The notes under the pieces were generated by a model. That model saw only the letters and a list, made by a program, of their open reading frames with translations, made no database searches and was not told the origin of the DNA. A stretch of 64,000 bases of DNA from Mycobacteriaceae bacterium (lineage in GTDB: Bacteria > Actinomycetota > Actinomycetes > Mycobacteriales > Mycobacteriaceae): NCBI GenBank assembly GCA_028726465.1, contig JAQYQB010000014.1, positions 124,001 through 188,000 of the forward strand, given 5' to 3'. Positions 51,411-60,600 of this stretch are shown piece after piece. How positions within the stretch are numbered: position 1 is the first letter of the stretch; the number at the start of each line of letters is the position of its first letter. A program made the position numbers and the translations under genes.

Positions 51411-52961
51411 CTAATCCAAGAACTCGGCCGGCAGCACCAGCCCGTGCCGGATTAAGTCCACGATGGCCGGCACGGCCGAGCGCACCAGCTCCTCCTCGTC
51501 CAGCCCGTGGGCGGCGGCGTACAGGGCGATGGTCTCGCCCAGGTTGAGCCCATCCGGCCTGAGGCCGGCCGCCACCGCGGCCAGCCCGTCGTCGACCTCG
51601 TGCGACCAGCGCGGGCCCTCCGTGCGGGTCAGGCGCTTGACCGCCGGCTCGAAGCCCTGGTGGCTTTCGGCATCCGCGACGGAGATGTCCTCCAAGGCGA
51701 CGCCGGGGCGCAGCCCGAAGTACTTGGTCTCGATCTCCCCGGGCACCAGGTCGCGCAGCCAGGCCACGCGGGCGAAGTATTCCTCCACCTCCGGGCCCAG
51801 CGGATCGCTAAAGGCCTGGGGCAGGGACTCCGCCAGGACCTCGGTGGGGGCATCGTCAGCAATGCGCTGCAGCGCCACGAAGCCGAAGCCGATGCCGGTC
51901 ACGTCGTGGTCGGCCAGGTATTCCAGCCAGGCCGTGCTGCGCTTGCGACCGGCGCGGGTGCGCACATCGACGGACTCGTCGCGCAGCCACGTGGACACGT
52001 ACAGCGCCGGGTCCGCCACGTCGCGCTCGATGACCCACGCGGCCACCCCGTGCGACGGCAGCCAGCTGGCCACGCGCTGCGCCCAGTTCTCGTCGGTGCG
52101 GTGAACCCACGCCGCCAGCAGGTGCGCGGTGCCGCCCGGGTTCAAATAATCCGCCACCTCCGAGACCACCTTCTGGGAGGCCCCATCTAGTTCCATCCCG
52201 GAGTCGCGGTAGACGTGGCCGACCTCCGGCAGTCCCACCACGAACGGCGGGTTGGCCACCACGCGGTCGAAGCGGCGCCCGGCCACCGGATCGAACCAGG
52301 AACCTTCCTTCAGCTCCACCCGGTCGCTGGCGCCGGCCGCGGCCACCGTCGCGCGCGCCAGCGTTAGGGCGCGCTCGCTGACATCGGTCGCGGTGACCGA
52401 TTCGGCGCAGCCCAGCTGGCCGAGCACCTGCACGCCCGAGCCCGTGCCGAGATCCAGCACCGTGCCGACCGGGGAGAGGGGAGTGGATTGCAGCAGCGAC
52501 AGGCTGGCCGCGCCCACGCCCACCACGTGCTGGGAGCCGGGCACGTGGTCGACCAGGGAGGCATCGACGTCCGAGAAGACCACGCGCTCCCGGCCGGCGA
52601 TGATCTGCGGGCGAATCTCCAGCGCGCAGTAGACCGTGCCGTGCTCATCGGCGCGCACGATGCCGGTATCCACCAGCTGCGTGGCCAGCCGCGCGCCCAC
52701 GGCCTGGGCCAGGGCGGTGGCGGGGACGGCATCGTGCAGCAAAAAGATGCGGACGAGCCACGCCATCTGGCTGTCGTCCCGGCAGCGCAGCGCCACCGGG
52801 GCGTATTCGCCGCGGTGCAGGGCCTCGGTGGCCTCCGGGCCCAAGAAGCCGGCAATACCGGCCACGTCGAAACCGGCGGAGGTAAAGACGTCGGCGAGCT
52901 CGCCCGCCAGGGCGGAGAGATCGTCCGGCAGCGGCAGGCAAAAGCGTTCAGTGGCGGGCAT
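51411..52961 (-). CDS. Class I SAM-dependent methyltransferase
   Basis: In 516 residues, an N-terminal helical domain (about 1-140, DUF7059-like; FLGPEATEALHRGEYAPVALRCRDDSQ) is followed by a Rossmann methyltransferase with motif I VLDLGTGSGVQVL (168-180), ATDVSERAL, and VVANPPFV (NPPF 237-240). A C-terminal domain of about 250 residues is particular to this actinobacterial group. NPPF-type enzymes methylate glutamine or adenine (PrmC/RsmC-like), so a ribosomal or translational substrate is plausible. AAGGAG precedes the ATG. It starts 21 nt after the DUF3099 gene. Confidence 0.85.
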   Translation of the reverse strand: MPATERFCLPLPDDLSALAGELADVFTSAGFDVAGIAGFLGPEATEALHRGEYAPVALRCRDDSQMAWLVRIFLLHDAVPATALAQAVGARLATQLVDTGIVRADEHGTVYCALEIRPQIIAGRERVVFSDVDASLVDHVPGSQHVVGVGAASLSLLQSTPLSPVGTVLDLGTGSGVQVLGQLGCAESVTATDVSERALTLARATVAAAGASDRVELKEGSWFDPVAGRRFDRVVANPPFVVGLPEVGHVYRDSGMELDGASQKVVSEVADYLNPGGTAHLLAAWVHRTDENWAQRVASWLPSHGVAAWVIERDVADPALYVSTWLRDESVDVRTRAGRKRSTAWLEYLADHDVTGIGFGFVALQRIADDAPTEVLAESLPQAFSDPLGPEVEEYFARVAWLRDLVPGEIETKYFGLRPGVALEDISVADAESHQGFEPAVKRLTRTEGPRWSHEVDDGLAAVAAGLRPDGLNLGETIALYAAAHGLDEEELVRSAVPAIVDLIRHGLVLPAEFLD

Positions 52962-52982
52962 AGCAGGCAGGCTCCTTGCTTT

Positions 52983-53423
52983 TTAAGGGTTCTTCGGGTC
53001 GTCGTGGTCGATGGTTTCCGGCTGCTCGAGCTGCGCGCGCTGCTGGCCGGTAACCTGCTCGCGCTGCTGGGCGGCCATCTGACGGGCCAGCGCCGGCTTG
53101 TAGACGTTGCGCTCGCGCTTGTCCTTCGGCTGGCCGCGCCCGTTGGCGATGACCACCGCCGCCCACGGCAGCGGCAGCGTGAGCCCGGAGACAATCCCCG
53201 CCGCGAGCCACGCCTGGTGCGCGTAGACCAAATAAATGGAAATAAACAGGGCGGGGATACGGATAAACTGCAGGATCGCGTAGACCACCTCGCGGTGGTG
53301 GCGATCCTGGCCGGGGCCGACCTTGGCATCCGTAATCAGGGACACCGAGGCGCGCCGGAAGAGGCGGCGGGAGCCCTTAACAGGGGGATCGCCGTCCGGA
53401 TTGTCAACGGTGTACGGTTCCAT
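52983..53423 (-). CDS. DUF3099 domain membrane protein
   Basis: The 146-residue protein has the DUF3099 motif SVSLITDAKVGPGQDRHHR ahead of two membrane segments (REVVYAILQFIRIPALFISIYLVY and WLAAGIVSGLTLPLPWAAVVIAN), then a charged cytoplasmic tail rich in Gln, Glu and Arg. The family is small, actinobacterial and unassigned. It is divergent from the DUF3039 gene (61 nt apart) and co-directional with the methyltransferase. Confidence 0.85.
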   Translation of the reverse strand: MEPYTVDNPDGDPPVKGSRRLFRRASVSLITDAKVGPGQDRHHREVVYAILQFIRIPALFISIYLVYAHQAWLAAGIVSGLTLPLPWAAVVIANGRGQPKDKRERNVYKPALARQMAAQQREQVTGQQRAQLEQPETIDHDDPKNP

Positions 53424-53484
53424 GCCTCCCTAGGGTAGCTGGGGACTCGCATTAATCCACACTCTTGCGGCAAAATGGGGTGCT

Positions 53485-53727
53485 GTGAGTACGACGACGA
53501 AAACAATCGAAAGGCCAGACGTCCGGGAGGATACGTCCACCCCGAATGACGACACCCCGAAATTCTTCCACTACGTAAAGAAGGACCAGATCCTCGACTC
53601 CGCGGTCAACGGCAAGATGGTTGTCGCGCTGTGCGGGGAGACCTTCCCGGTGACCAAGCAAGCCAAGCCCGGTTCGCCGGTCTGCCCCGACTGCGAGCGG
53701 ATTTTTAAGGGTCTGCGGCGCAAGTGA
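53485..53727 (+). CDS. DUF3039 zinc-ribbon-like protein
   Basis: The 80-residue protein has an acidic N terminus and the DUF3039 core FHYVKKDQILDSAVNGKMVVALCGETF, ending PVCPDCERIFKGLRRK; Cys in ALCGE and CPDC form a half zinc ribbon. A possible -10 (CAAAAT, 53471-53476) lies 8 nt before GTG 53485. Its TGA overlaps the start codon of the helicase gene by 4 nt (GTGA), so the two are translationally coupled and probably work together. Confidence 0.85.
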   Translation: MSTTTKTIERPDVREDTSTPNDDTPKFFHYVKKDQILDSAVNGKMVVALCGETFPVTKQAKPGSPVCPDCERIFKGLRRK

Positions 53728-55490
53728 TTCCGGGCAAGAACAAAGGCAAACTCCGCCAATGGCAGCAGGAGGCGCTGGAGAAGTTCTTGCGCACCAAGCC
53801 TCAGGACTTCATGGCCGTGGCGACGCCGGGCGCCGGTAAGACCACCTTCGCCCTCCGCGTGGCCACCGAGCTGCTCGAAGACCGCACCGTCGAACGCGTC
53901 ATCGTGGTGGTGCCCACCGAGCAACTGAAGATCCAGTGGTCGTCCGCCGCCGCCCGCGTCGGCATGTCCCTGGACGCGCACTTCACCAACTCCTCGGCGG
54001 TCAACCCGGCCTACGACGGGATCGTGGTCACCTACGCCCAGGTCGGCATGCACCCGTTCAAGCACCGGGCGGTCGCCTCCGCGCGGCGCACCCTGGTCAT
54101 CCTGGACGAGATCCACCACGCCGGCGACGCCAAGAGCTGGGGCGACGGCGTGCGCGAGGCCTACGACGACGTGAATCACCGCCTGGCGCTGACCGGTACG
54201 CCCTTCCGCTCCGACGATTCCCCGATCCCCTTCGTGCGCTACGAGCAGGACGGGGAGGGCCACCTGGTCTCCCGCTCCGACCACGCCTACAACTACGGCG
54301 ACGCGCTGGCCGATGGCGTCGTGCGCCCCGTGGTCTTTCTGGCGTACTCCGGCGAGGCCCGCTGGCGCGACTCCGCGGGCGAGGAATACGCCGCCCGCCT
54401 GGGCGACATCCTCAACCCGGAGCAGACCGCGCGCGCCTGGCGCACGGCCCTGGACCCGAAGGGCGACTGGATCCCCGCGGTGCTGCAGGCCGCGCACACG
54501 CGCCTGATGCAGATGCGCCGCAGCATGCCGGATGCCGGCGGGCTCGTGCTGGCCACCGACTCGACGACCGCCCGCGCCTACGCGAAGATCCTCAAGGGGA
54601 TTTCGAACACGCCGGTCTCGGTCATCCTGTCCGACGATCCGGGCTCGTCCGAGCGGATCGATGAGTTCTCGGAGAGCAACGACGAGTGGATGGTCGCCGT
54701 CCGCATGGTCTCCGAGGGCGTCGACGTGCCACGCCTGGCCGTGGGCGTGTACGCGACCTCGGCGTCGACTCCGCTGTTTTTCGCCCAGGCCATCGGCCGC
54801 TTCGTGCGCTCGCGCATGCCGGGCGAGACCGCTTCGGTCTTCCTGCCGTCGGTGCCCGTGCTGCTGGGTCTGGCCGAGAACATGGAAAAGTCCCGCGACC
54901 ACGTGCTGGGCAAGCCGGACCGGCCCAAGGAGGGCTGGGACGACGAGCTGCTCGAGCAGGCCAACCGCAAGGAGTCGGAGCCGGACCTGGACAAGCCCTA
55001 CGAGTCCCTCGGGGCCGACGCGGAGTTCTCCTCGCTGATCTACGACGGTTCTTCCTTCAACACCGCCGCCTTTACTGACGATGCGGAACAGGCCGATTTC
55101 CTCGGCATCCCCGGGTTGTTGGACGCCCAGCAGGTCAAGGACTTGCTGCGCAAGAAGCAGGAAGAGGAGATGGACGCCCGCGAGGCCCGGGAGAAGGCGC
55201 GCCGGGCAGAGGCTGCGGCGGAGGAGCATCGGAGGCAGATCTACGGCATGCCGAGCGCGCCGAAGCAGAAGCAGCAGCCGCAGGGCGGCGGGGCCGAGGA
55301 GCTCGCCGTCGACGAAATCGCGCGCCTGCGCAAGGAGCTCAACACGGTCGTGTCTATTACCGCCGGGCGCAAGGGGCGGCCGCACGGGGCCATCCACAAC
55401 GAGGCCCGCAAGGCCTGTGGCGGGCCGCCCACCGCGTTGTGCAACGCCGAGCAGCTGCGCGAGCGCATCGAATACCTGCGCGCGTGGTAG
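53724..55490 (+). CDS. DEAD/DEAH-box superfamily II helicase
   Basis: The 588-residue helicase has a Q-motif-like LRQWQQEALEKFL, Walker A ATPGAGKTT (33-41), DEIHH as motif II (128-132), LTGTPFRSD as motif III, and motifs V/VI VSEGVDVPRLAVGVYATSAST and QAIGRFVRS. It resembles restriction/XPB-type DEAD helicases. After about residue 430 comes a coiled-coil, Glu/Lys/Gln-rich region and a C-terminal helical end (KEL...GRPHGAIHNEARKACGG) related to HNH-associated or RNase HII-type tails. GTG 53724 overlaps the DUF3039 stop. The pair is a conserved actinobacterial unit of unknown role. Confidence 0.85.
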   Translation: MIPGKNKGKLRQWQQEALEKFLRTKPQDFMAVATPGAGKTTFALRVATELLEDRTVERVIVVVPTEQLKIQWSSAAARVGMSLDAHFTNSSAVNPAYDGIVVTYAQVGMHPFKHRAVASARRTLVILDEIHHAGDAKSWGDGVREAYDDVNHRLALTGTPFRSDDSPIPFVRYEQDGEGHLVSRSDHAYNYGDALADGVVRPVVFLAYSGEARWRDSAGEEYAARLGDILNPEQTARAWRTALDPKGDWIPAVLQAAHTRLMQMRRSMPDAGGLVLATDSTTARAYAKILKGISNTPVSVILSDDPGSSERIDEFSESNDEWMVAVRMVSEGVDVPRLAVGVYATSASTPLFFAQAIGRFVRSRMPGETASVFLPSVPVLLGLAENMEKSRDHVLGKPDRPKEGWDDELLEQANRKESEPDLDKPYESLGADAEFSSLIYDGSSFNTAAFTDDAEQADFLGIPGLLDAQQVKDLLRKKQEEEMDAREAREKARRAEAAAEEHRRQIYGMPSAPKQKQQPQGGGAEELAVDEIARLRKELNTVVSITAGRKGRPHGAIHNEARKACGGPPTALCNAEQLRERIEYLRAW

Positions 55491-55570
55491 CGCTCGCGCT
55501 GCGAAACCGGTTACTTATTCGCTATTGTGGGGCGGGATAGTAAGTTATAGCACTAGGAAAGAGGGTAGAA

Positions 55571-56209
55571 ATGACCACTCCCAACAACCCTTATGGGAAC
55601 GACCAGAACAACGACCCGAACCAGGGCCTGCCGTCCTACGGTGATTCCCGCCCGGGTGCTAACGATGCCCAGGGCCAGCACGCCGCCGATCCCAGCGCCG
55701 GCGCCGGCGCTGGCTATGGCTACGGCGGCACCGGCGAGGCGAACGCCGGCTTCGACGACGGCGCCTATGGGGCCGCGCCGGAGGGCAACGCCTACGCCGC
55801 GCCGGCCGCCGGCTACGGTGGCTCCCAGTACCAGGGCGGCTTCGAAAACGCCCCGAACTTCGAGAAGTCGAAGCTGGCGCTGACGGCCTTAATCCTCGGT
55901 ATCGTCGCCGTGGTGGGCCTCATCGTCGGCGGCTTGGGCGCCATCGTCGGTGTTGCGGGCGTCGTGGTTGCCATCATCGCGATGGTCCGCAACGCCAAGA
56001 AGCCGAAGGAGACCCGCCGCACCTGGATGTCGGTGGTGGGCTTTATCCTGTCGGTGATTTCCATTGCTATCGCCGCCATCATGGTGGCGTTTACCGTCTG
56101 GGTATTCAACGAGACGAACTTCGAGGAGTGCATGCAGATCCAGGATCAGCAGGCACAGCGTGATTGCGTCGAGCGTCAGAGCGAGGAACTGGTCAACTCG
56201 AACAACTAA
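55571..56209 (+). CDS. DUF4190-like membrane protein with Gly/Tyr/Ala/Asn-rich N terminus
   Basis: The 212-residue protein has a disordered N-terminal half (1-100) rich in Asn, Gly, Pro, Ala, Tyr (GAGAGYGYGG, YAAPAAGYGGSQYQGG) and then three hydrophobic segments in the DUF4190 pattern: KLALTALILGIVAVVGLIVG, GGLGAIVGVAGVVVAIIAMV and GFILSVISIAIAAIMVAFTVW. The C terminus is a short acidic domain with a Cys pair (EECMQIQDQQAQRDCVER). An AAAGAGGG site precedes the ATG, and the next feature is a strong terminator. Function unknown. Confidence 0.75.
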   Translation: MTTPNNPYGNDQNNDPNQGLPSYGDSRPGANDAQGQHAADPSAGAGAGYGYGGTGEANAGFDDGAYGAAPEGNAYAAPAAGYGGSQYQGGFENAPNFEKSKLALTALILGIVAVVGLIVGGLGAIVGVAGVVVAIIAMVRNAKKPKETRRTWMSVVGFILSVISIAIAAIMVAFTVWVFNETNFEECMQIQDQQAQRDCVERQSEELVNSNN

Positions 56210-56224
56210 GCCCTCACTCCTTCT

Positions 56225-56252
56225 GGCCCCCGCCTGGTGCGGGGGCCTTTTT
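56225..56252 (+). terminator. Strong rho-independent terminator
   Basis: A 9-bp GC stem (56225-56233 with 56239-56247), a 5-nt loop and TTTTT (56248-56252). It closes the membrane-protein transcript. Confidence 0.92.
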
Positions 56253-56477
56253 GTGGCTAAGTGTGCCTAATGTTGTTTAGTTGTGCCCAAATTTTGCCAA
56301 CCTATGGCTACTTGGGTACGTTGCTCCATTTTTCGGCCTTGGGGCAGGTCGCGACGCAAAAACGGGCGATTTCTGCTGTTTCGGGCCTCGTGCAGGATGG
56401 TTACTTTGCTCCGAGTTATCCACAGATTGGGTTTCCGGACCTTGTAGGGGTTGATCTGTGCTTCTAGCGTGTGGGTC
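56253..56477. other. Low-GC intergenic segment with a DnaA box, upstream of the HNH gene
   Basis: These 225 nt are visibly AT-richer than the core genes around them, mark a compositional change and contain no believable gene. A perfect DnaA box TTATCCACA lies at 56416-56424 and TAGCGT (56465-56470) is the leaderless -10 of the HNH gene. Confidence 0.5.
56465..56477 (+). promoter_or_regulatory. Leaderless promoter of the HNH gene
   Basis: TAGCGT (56465-56470) lies 7 nt before ATG 56478. Confidence 0.5.
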
Positions 56478-57485
56478 ATGACCGCAACGACAGCCATGGA
56501 CACTTTGAAAGCAGCGCACTCAATCTTCGCGGACGGGATCCAGTATTTGGGCCTGTGCCGCGAGTTGAGCCTGCCCGCTTTGAAGGCTGTCATGTCGGAT
56601 GTTGCCGCGGCCGCGCAGTTTCGTGCCTGCGAGACCTTCTTCGGACACACCACGTATACGCGCAAGCAAGCCGCCGCGAGGAAAGCGGCCGCCGCGCAGG
56701 GCCACCATCTAGACACCCTCATTGCGTTGGACAACGCCTTCCGGCGGGTGCGCCACAAAGGCCACGCCTGGGCCATGCTCATTGAACTATGCAACACTCC
56801 CGGCACCACCAAACAACTACGCAGACTGGCTAACAAAAAGGTCCTGGAGCTTAACCGCCCGGCACCGCCAGCCGAAGGCGTGCGCGTGACCCGCCGCAAA
56901 GACGGACCGAGTACTTTTTCTGTTACCGGTGACCCGGAGTTGGTGGAAAACCTCTGGGCCACCATCAAGACCATCCCCGACGTAGAAGCATTGTTTAGCG
57001 GCGGGCTGAACAAGCAACCGAAGGCCACGCACGTGGTCATCTCCCTGCCCGACTGGGTCCAAATCCTTGCCGGCGAGGGGGACGAGATCACCTTGCGGCT
57101 GAGCAACGGGACCACCATGACGGGTGCCGAGTACGTCCGCCAATACCTGTGGGATGCGGGTCTTGCCACCCTGGTGGATCCTAGGCGCGGCCCGGTCAAC
57201 CAATACCGCTTCCAGCGGCATGCCTCGCGCAAGCAGAAAGACATGGCGAAGGCGGAGACCACCACCTGTGCCTGGCCGAACTGTAGGAAACCAGCCGACG
57301 AGTGCCAGGTCCACCACATCCACCCCTGGGTAGACGGTGGAGAAACCAACCAGGAGAATCTCACCTTGTTGTGCGAGTTCCATAATTCGTGGAATGATGA
57401 CGACCCGGCCTACCCCAGACACGGGCGGGTCAACCGAAGACGCGGCAAGGTGACGTGGGATCCACCCTGGGGCGGCGGGCCCTAG
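56478..57485 (+). CDS. DUF222/13E12-repeat-type HNH endonuclease-like protein
   Basis: The 335-residue protein has a DUF222-like helical N-terminal body and a C-terminal HNH domain (about 264-310): CAWPNC, CQVHHIHPWVDGGETNQENLTLLC, FHNSW, with the Cys pairs and HH pair of the ββα-metal finger. Such 13E12 genes are scattered, often multi-copy, in mycobacteria and corynebacteria and are suspected mobile or selfish elements; activity on DNA is inferred. Codons with A or T in the third position are frequent (AAA, CAA, ACA) compared with neighbouring core genes, so recent transfer is likely. Confidence 0.85.
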   Translation: MTATTAMDTLKAAHSIFADGIQYLGLCRELSLPALKAVMSDVAAAAQFRACETFFGHTTYTRKQAAARKAAAAQGHHLDTLIALDNAFRRVRHKGHAWAMLIELCNTPGTTKQLRRLANKKVLELNRPAPPAEGVRVTRRKDGPSTFSVTGDPELVENLWATIKTIPDVEALFSGGLNKQPKATHVVISLPDWVQILAGEGDEITLRLSNGTTMTGAEYVRQYLWDAGLATLVDPRRGPVNQYRFQRHASRKQKDMAKAETTTCAWPNCRKPADECQVHHIHPWVDGGETNQENLTLLCEFHNSWNDDDPAYPRHGRVNRRRGKVTWDPPWGGGP

Positions 57486-57487
57486 CA

Positions 57488-57521
57488 GCTGACGGCTGAC
57501 GGCTGACACGGGGGTCAGCCG
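57488..57521. repeat. Short tandem repeat plus hairpin after the HNH gene
   Basis: Three tandem copies of GCTGAC(G/A) occur at 57488-57508. The last repeat forms an 8-bp stem (57500-57507 with 57514-57521). It lies immediately past the HNH stop and may serve as its transcript end. Confidence 0.55.
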
Positions 57522-57618
57522 AGGGACAAGGAACGAGAACACAGCCGCAAGAGCAAAACCGCGAGCCCAGGCTGCGAGGGGACACCCCAAGGGACAAACC
57601 CAGCCAAAATACGCGAAA

Positions 57619-57647
57619 AGGCGCCACGGACCACGTCCGTAGCGCCT
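57619..57647 (-). terminator. Terminator of the 1040-residue-protein gene
   Basis: A 13-bp stem with one mismatch (57619-57631 with 57635-57647) and a 3-nt loop is followed on the minus strand by TTTTCGCGTATTTT. It lies 11 nt past the stop. Confidence 0.75.
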
Positions 57648-57658
57648 ACTCGGCGTGC

Positions 57659-60600
57659 CTAGAGGCCCTCGACCGGCCCGTTCGCGCGGACGAGTTGGCG
57701 GGCCTCCTCGCGGACGACATCGTAGATGGTCAGCGTCGGGGCCAGCTGCGCCAGCTCCGCCCAGGTGGTCAGGTGCTCCGGCTTCAGCGGCACGTAATAG
57801 GAGACCCGGCCCTTCAGCTCGGCGGCGCCGGCGCGCGTGATGTGCGCGGCCATGGCCGACAGGTACGGCACCCAGGCCCACTGGTTCTTTTGGCGCTTGC
57901 CGGCGGTGTGCGCGAAGCGGCGCAGCAGGTGCAGGTGCGCGCGGATCTCGTCGCCGACCACGTTGGCCTCCTGCTTCATCATCTCCTCCCGGAACTCCGC
58001 GAAGCCCGTGACGTCGATGAACTTCTTGCGCCGGCGCAGGATCTCGGCCCAGCCGTGGCGCAGGGCGGAGGCATCGGCGACGCGGCGGGCGGCGGCGACA
58101 TCGTAGAGCGCCTCGAGCGCCTGCTGCGTGTTGTTCGCCTTGGCGGCCGTCAGCACCTCCCTCATCACCTGCTGCGTGTCCGCGGTGCCGGTGTCCTCGC
58201 CGCCGCGCAGCAGCTCCAGCAGCACCTCGCCGCCGGCGGTGCGGATGAAATCGGTGGCATCGTCCCAGTCGGCGTGCCCATCGACGAGATCGTTGAGCTG
58301 CTCCACGACGCGAATCCACGGCAGCGCACGGAACTCCGCCACGCGCTCGCCGTTGCTGTGGAAGTCGTAGTTGGCCAGCCCGTGCGCAATCGCCAGGGCC
58401 GGCTGGTCGCCGGAGCGCACGTTGGACCGCCCCAGCGCCTCGAGCATGTGGCGCGGGTCGGCATCGATGGTCTTGCGCAGCACGCCGGCCATCGGCCGGG
58501 TAGCGGCCGGGCCCAGGTTGCGCAAAGCGAACAGGTGGCGCCACAGCGCGGGCTGCTCGTGCTTAGCGACGGTTGCCCGCGGGTTAGCGCCAGACAGCTT
58601 GTAGGCCAGCTCGTCGCCGTGGCCGTCGTCGAAGTAGCCGTCCTGGGCGACGATGAAAGCGCGCATCGACGGCCGGTTCGGCGCCTTGGCCTGGTAGCCC
58701 GGCTGCGCCTCGACCACGTCGACGGCCAGCGGACCGGCCTCCTGCAGCTCCTCCGGCACGCGGGTGGACAGCTGGGCGGAAAACTCCACCCGCCACGGCG
58801 CGATGTCCGGGCGCGTGACCGGCCAGAGGAAACCGGTCAGCTGCCGGCCCATCGCGTTGCCGGACAGCCGCAGGCTATCGCCCACAATCCGCCCCGACAG
58901 CTCAAACTCCGACTCATTGAGCCGCAGCAGGGTAGCCAGCTGCACGTCCGGGGTGGCGTGCGCCTCCCACGCCTTTTCGAACTCGAGCTCCGAGCCGAAG
59001 GAATCGGACAATTCGGCCCACGTCTGCGCCGCCGATGCCGGGTGCCACGCCAGCGTGGCCACCAGGTTGGCGTGGGCTTCGGGGAAGGCGTGCTGGATGG
59101 CGCTATTGCCCACCGTGAACACGCGGCCGTGGCGGCGGCGCTTGAGCTGGATGACCTTGACCTTGCGGGAGACCTCGTGGGTCAGCAGCAGGGCCGCCGA
59201 GCCGCCGATGGCCACGGGTAAGCGCACCTTGAGCTCGCCGTTGCGGGCCAGGGAGCCCTGCGGGATGGTGCCGGGGTGGGTGTCCCAGTCCGGCTGCTCG
59301 CCGCGCAGGTCCAGCGAGTACTTCAGCGCCTTGGGCACCACCACGACGTCGAGGCAGTAGTCCACGGCGTTGGAGATCTGGAACATGGCGGTCTCGGCAT
59401 CGCGGGGCACGGCCTGCGTCTTGTCGAAGGGCACGTCGATGTACTTCTCCGCCGCCTTGCGCTGGGAGTAGTAGGCCTTGGTGTAGGCGTTGGCGTCGGC
59501 GGCCTGGTCGGGGTGCCGAAACTGCGCGCCGTTGTAGGTCACGTGCAGGTCAAAACCCTCGGCCATGTTGAAGGTGCGGCGGTCCACCAGGGTCTCGTCG
59601 CGCAGCACGTCCACCTCGTAGCGGCCGACCCAGGCGTCCTCGTAGGCGTCGGCGAAAAGCGCCAGCTCGTGGCCCTGGAACTCGGCCAGCTCCAGCAGCT
59701 GCTCGACCAGCTCGCGCTCGCCCAACGGGTCGACGTAGTACAGCTCCACCGACCACTCCGGGGCCGGATCGACCGGCAGCACCAGCCGCGGCGAGGAGCC
59801 GTAGATACGCCCGGCATCCGTGCCGCGCACGTCCGGGATGGCGTTGTCGGCGCTGCGCCACTCCGGCAGACGCGAATGCGGATCCTCCGGGGTGGACACG
59901 CGCACCTGGCGGGTGGTGAAGCTAGCCGGGTGATCCAGCGCAACCGTCAGAGTCTCGACGTCCGCGGCGGCCAGCTCGCGCAGCTCGAACAGGGACCACT
60001 CCGGCCAGGTGGTAAAGCGCAGCTCGTCGGCGACCTCCACGGCCGCCCCCTCGGCCGAAAACTTCGTGCGCGTCGGCGCGAGGACGAAAACCGACGGGGT
60101 AGTGATGCGGTGCTGGTCCGGCAGCGGGCGGCAGTCCGGGCCGAAAAACAGGACGGGGAAGTCCTCGGCCACCACGCCCAGGCGGTGCTTGGTGCCGCTG
60201 GCGGCGTGCGTGGCGGTAATGCGCGCGGTCGGCTGGACGAGCGCGACGCGGGAGGGGGCATCGCGCAGCTCGGGCGGCTGGGCCTGCGGGCTAATCCGGA
60301 AGGTGTCGAAGCCGGCGTCGACGGACCAGGCGCTCGACGGGTCGGGCAGCACCAGGCTCAGGCGCCCGGCCTCCGGGTCGAGCTCCAGCCACGGGCGAAA
60401 CTCCGCGTAAGTCTCCACCGGCAGATCCAGCGGCTCCGTGTCCGCCCCGGCCGCCGATGCCGCCTCGCGCACCGCCTGCAGAGCCTCCCCGTCGACCTGC
60501 AGCTGGGCGGCGGCGACGTCCCAGAAGGAGTCGGCATCGGCCAGCTGGGTGCGGGCGTTGGTCAAAACCGCCGCCACGACGTTGGCGTGGGCGCTCACGA

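Noticed and set aside
56416..56424. Single DnaA box taken as a replication-related site
   Set aside because: One isolated box in low-GC DNA can occur by chance and there is no paired copy, unlike 46684-46742.
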